This document shows, in pieces, positions 62,441 through 64,000 of a stretch of 64,000 nt of DNA. The notes beneath the pieces were generated by a model. It saw only the letters and a program-made list of their open reading frames with translations, was not told the DNA's origin and made no database searches. Within the stretch, counting starts at the first letter, position 1. Every line of letters begins with the position of its first letter. Made by a program: the position numbers and the translations under genes. Source of the stretch: Cellulomonas palmilytica (lineage in GTDB: Bacteria > Actinomycetota > Actinomycetes > Actinomycetales > Cellulomonadaceae); contig NZ_CP062221.1 of the NCBI RefSeq assembly GCF_021590045.1, forward strand, positions 1,054,001 to 1,118,000, given 5' to 3'.

Positions 62441-63097
62441 ATGATCACCGTGAGCACCGACGGCTCCTGCCTGCGCAACCCCGGCGGCGCGATCGGCTGG
62501 GCGTGGGCCAACCACGACGGCACGAGCGCGAGCGGGGGCGCCACCTCCGGAACCAACCAGATCGCCGAGCTCACCGCCGTGCTCGAGGCGATCCGCGCGC
62601 ACCCCGGACCCGAGCCGCTGCGCATCGAGGCGGACTCGCAGTACGCGATCAAGTGCTCGTCGGAGTGGGTGCACAACTGGCGCCGGCGCGGCTGGCGCAC
62701 CGCGAGCGGGGGGCCCGTGCAGAACCTCGCGCTCGTCCAGGCGATCGACCGCGCGATCAGCGAGCGCACCGGACCGGTGACGTTCTCCTGGGTGCGCGGT
62801 CACCGCGGCGACCGCTTCAACGAGCGCGCCGACGAGCTCGCGGGCATCGCCGCCCGCGCCGCCCGCTCCGGCACCCTCCCGACCCCCACCCCCTCCCCGG
62901 CCACTACCCTCCCCCCGGCCCCCACCCGCGCGCCGAGCCCTCCAGTCCTCGACCCCGCGGTTGCTCCGGCTGTGACCACCGAGACCCTGAGCAACCCCGG
63001 TCTCGCCAGGACGACCGCCGCCGACCCCGTTGTTGCTCCGGCTGTGCGCGCCGATACCCGGAGCAACCCCGGTCTCGACATGGACCCGCTGTTCTGA
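62441..63097 (+). CDS. rnhA: RNase HI with repetitive C-terminal tail
   Basis: RNase HI cuts the RNA strand of RNA-DNA hybrids. The catalytic domain occupies residues 1-145, with the four acidic residues Asp7 (STDGS), Glu43, Asp65 (EADSQYA) and Asp131 (ERADELA). A Pro/Thr linker (145-170) and a tail of two 24-residue repeats follow (171-194, 195-217), each with DPxVAPAV and SNPGL. Those repeats are encoded by two 56-nt palindromic elements that also occur in non-coding DNA. GACAAT lies about 8 nt before the ATG at 62441. An ATG at 62432 would add three residues. Confidence 0.9.
   Translation: MITVSTDGSCLRNPGGAIGWAWANHDGTSASGGATSGTNQIAELTAVLEAIRAHPGPEPLRIEADSQYAIKCSSEWVHNWRRRGWRTASGGPVQNLALVQAIDRAISERTGPVTFSWVRGHRGDRFNERADELAGIAARAARSGTLPTPTPSPATTLPPAPTRAPSPPVLDPAVAPAVTTETLSNPGLARTTAADPVVAPAVRADTRSNPGLDMDPLF
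62950..63077. repeat. Two 56-nt palindromic elements inside the RNase H gene (copies C and D)
   Basis: Copy C spans 62950-63005 and copy D 63022-63077, again with a 16-nt gap. Both carry a T-A pair in the stem (GGTTGCTC or TGTTGCTC opposite GAGCAACC) where other copies carry C-G. They are translated as the C-terminal tail of RNase H. Confidence 0.85.
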
Positions 63098-63114
63098 CCC
63101 TCCCTGGCCATCGC

Positions 63115-63250
63115 CGATCTGCCGCCTCCGATCCGGCCGCCTCCGATCCGGCCGTCACCGATCCGGCCCTCACGGATCGGGCCATCACCGATCTGGCCCT
63201 CACCGATCCGGCCGTCACCTATCCGGACGGCTCGCCGATCCGGCACTGAC
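63115..63250. repeat. About eight tandem 15-bp repeats
   Basis: Units of the type CGATCCGGCCGTCAC follow one another from 63115, with the first (14 nt) and last units degenerate. Positions 10-15 vary most (GTCAC, CTCAC, CCTC). They directly follow the RNase H stop codon. Confidence 0.8.
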
Positions 63251-63302
63251 CCCCGCTGAGCGCGCCGACCGGTCGCTCCGAGACCTCGTCGGCCCCCTCC
63301 TT

Positions 63303-63508
63303 CGACCCCGTGGTCGCTCCGGCTGTGTGCGGCGGGGTCCGGAGCGACCCCGGGCTCGGCGGGACGGCCACGCCCACCGTTGACCCCGTGGTTGCTCCGG
63401 CTGTGGGCGATGGGACCCGGAGCAACCCCGGTCTCGTCGGAACAGTCACCGTCGACCCCGTGGTCGCTCCGGGTAGGAGCGTCGAGAGCCGGAGCGACGG
63501 CGGTCTCG
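63303..63508. repeat. Three 56-nt palindromic elements (copies E, F, G)
   Basis: Copies lie at 63303-63358, 63381-63436 and 63453-63508, with gaps of 22 and 16 nt. E and G have the C-G form of the stem (GGTCGCTCC with GAGCGAC) and F has the T-A form (GGTTGCTCC with GAGCAAC). Loops are unrelated in sequence. Confidence 0.88.
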
Positions 63509-63619
63509 GCGGGACCGGTCGGGCTGCGGCGCGGTCGGGCTGCGGCGCGGTCGGATGCGGGGTGGGCGGGGTGTGGTCGGCGGGGCACGCGACCCGGTCC
63601 TGCGCGAGGGGGACGTGCG

Positions 63620-63672
63620 CGACCCCGCGGTGCTCCGGCTCGTCGTGCTGGGCCGGAGCGACCGCGGGGTCG
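63620..63672. repeat. Shortened palindromic element (copy H)
   Basis: This 53-nt copy is nearly a perfect palindrome: CGACCCCGCGGTGCTCCGGC pairs with the right arm except for one deleted base. It is the best-paired copy and lies closest to the stop codon of the last gene, where it could also act as a terminator. Confidence 0.8.
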
Positions 63673-63718
63673 GCGTGAGCGGCGTCCTCAGGTCAGGTGG
63701 GTCGAGGGCGCCGGGTGG

Positions 63719-64000
63719 TCAGCGGCGGACCGTGACCGTGACCGCGCCCGTGGAGGCCTCGGTCGTCGCGCTGCCGGGGTAGGTCGCCGTCAGCGTGTGC
63801 TTGCCGGGGGCCAGGTCACGCACGGTGACCTTGGCCGTCCCGGTGAGCCCACGTGCCGACAGCTTCGCGGTCCCCAGCTTCGTGCCGCCCTCGGACAGCG
63901 TCACCGTGCCGGACGGTGCGGCCGTCGCACCGACCACGGTGACGACCGCGGTGAGCGGACCGCCCGGACCGCTCGGCCCGCCCTTGCCCCCGGAGGGGAG
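63719..64000 (-). CDS. C-terminal end of a secreted Ig-like domain protein (5' part outside window)
   Basis: On the minus strand the frame is open from the window end to a TGA at 63719-63721, giving 93 residues. After a Gly/Pro-rich linker it encodes one bacterial Ig-like domain of the Big_3_5 type (VTLSEGGTKLGTAKLS, then LAPGKHTLTATYPGSATTEAS). The same domain type ends the subtilase at 58099-61950. The linker plus terminal Ig domain suggests the end of a large exported enzyme or adhesin, which cannot be identified from this part. Confidence 0.8.
   Translation of the reverse strand, partial: LPSGGKGGPSGPGGPLTAVVTVVGATAAPSGTVTLSEGGTKLGTAKLSARGLTGTAKVTVRDLAPGKHTLTATYPGSATTEASTGAVTVTVRR

Larger units (their letters stand above)
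63098..63718. other. Repeat-filled intergenic region
   Basis: This 621-nt region between RNase H and the last gene holds a block of 15-bp tandem repeats (63115-63250) and four more 56-nt palindromic elements (63303-63508 and 63620-63672). A frame stays open from 63310 to 63678, reading DPVVAPAV-type repeats, but it has no start context or family. I see no gene. Confidence 0.7.

Noticed and set aside
61963-63249. A 428-codon plus-strand frame overlapping the RNase H gene
   Set aside because: It is Arg/Gly-rich and out of frame with RNase H, which has all four catalytic acidic residues.
62950-63508. CRISPR array
   Set aside because: Repeats and gaps are regular, but the repeats alternate in orientation, vary by several bases, and the gaps are only 16 nt. 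No cas gene is in the window.
63310-63678. A protein gene reading the DPVVAPAV repeats after RNase H
   Set aside because: It lacks a start codon with a ribosome binding site or TANNNT box, is in a different frame from RNase H and consists mostly of the palindromic elements.

Overview
The window comes from a very high-GC actinobacterium of the Micrococcales, and the gene content fits Cellulomonas or a close relative. The pointers are extreme G/C at third codon positions, many GTG starts, many apparently leaderless genes with a TANNNT box 6-8 nt before the start codon, secreted polysaccharide hydrolases (GH26 mannanase, GH43), an LAXTG (class E sortase) surface protein, a HAIR operator before clpB, and the radA-disA, topA and tmk-holB housekeeping genes. 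Species assignment is inference.

Layout. 1-3803: the end of an unknown gene, then clpB behind a perfect HAIR element and a symmetric four-copy GATGCAG dyad. 3850-8597: two small membrane proteins of septum-formation type, a Gfo/Idh/MocA oxidoreductase, exonuclease III and a GH43 enzyme. 8740-12885: a 1381-residue cell-wall protein with eleven tandem ~74-residue domains. 13105-18474: the glycerol regulon glpD-glpF-glpK with a divergent SorC/DeoR-type regulator. 18493-25000: DNA repair and signalling (HTH_42 protein, ArgA-like acetyltransferase, MutY, DisA, RadA). 25121-28455: a membrane protein, an orphan winged-helix protein, a TetR regulator and a PAP2 phosphatase. 28536-40449: topA, a large GH26 mannanase with a divergent oxidoreductase, then tmk-holB and a secreted TAP-type peptidase. 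The mannanase pair separates genes that are often close together. 40573-45099: tRNA-Thr(CGT) followed by an arsenic cluster (arsR, arsD, arsA, two arsC, one arsR-arsC fusion) with no permease gene. 45237-57906: mixed accessory genes, including a stand-alone LigD-type polymerase domain, a HATPase, a MinD/EspI-like ATPase, a sigma factor and a 5'-3' exonuclease. 58099-64000: a large subtilase, RNase HI, a repeat-rich intergenic region, and the C-terminal end of another Ig-domain protein.

The most unusual signal is a family of 56-nt imperfect palindromes (eight copies, at 26641-26768 and 62950-63672). Two 20-nt arms flank a 16-nt loop, and neighbouring copies are usually separated by exactly 16 nt. 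The motif therefore alternates in orientation every 36 nt. At one stem position a T-A pair (three copies) is exchanged for a C-G pair (the other intact copies), which suggests the folded structure is maintained. Two copies lie inside the 3' end of the RNase H gene and encode a repetitive tail. Other notable points are a nested 70-nt dyad after holB, several 15-16 bp intergenic minisatellites, and an aquaglyceroporin with altered NPA boxes.
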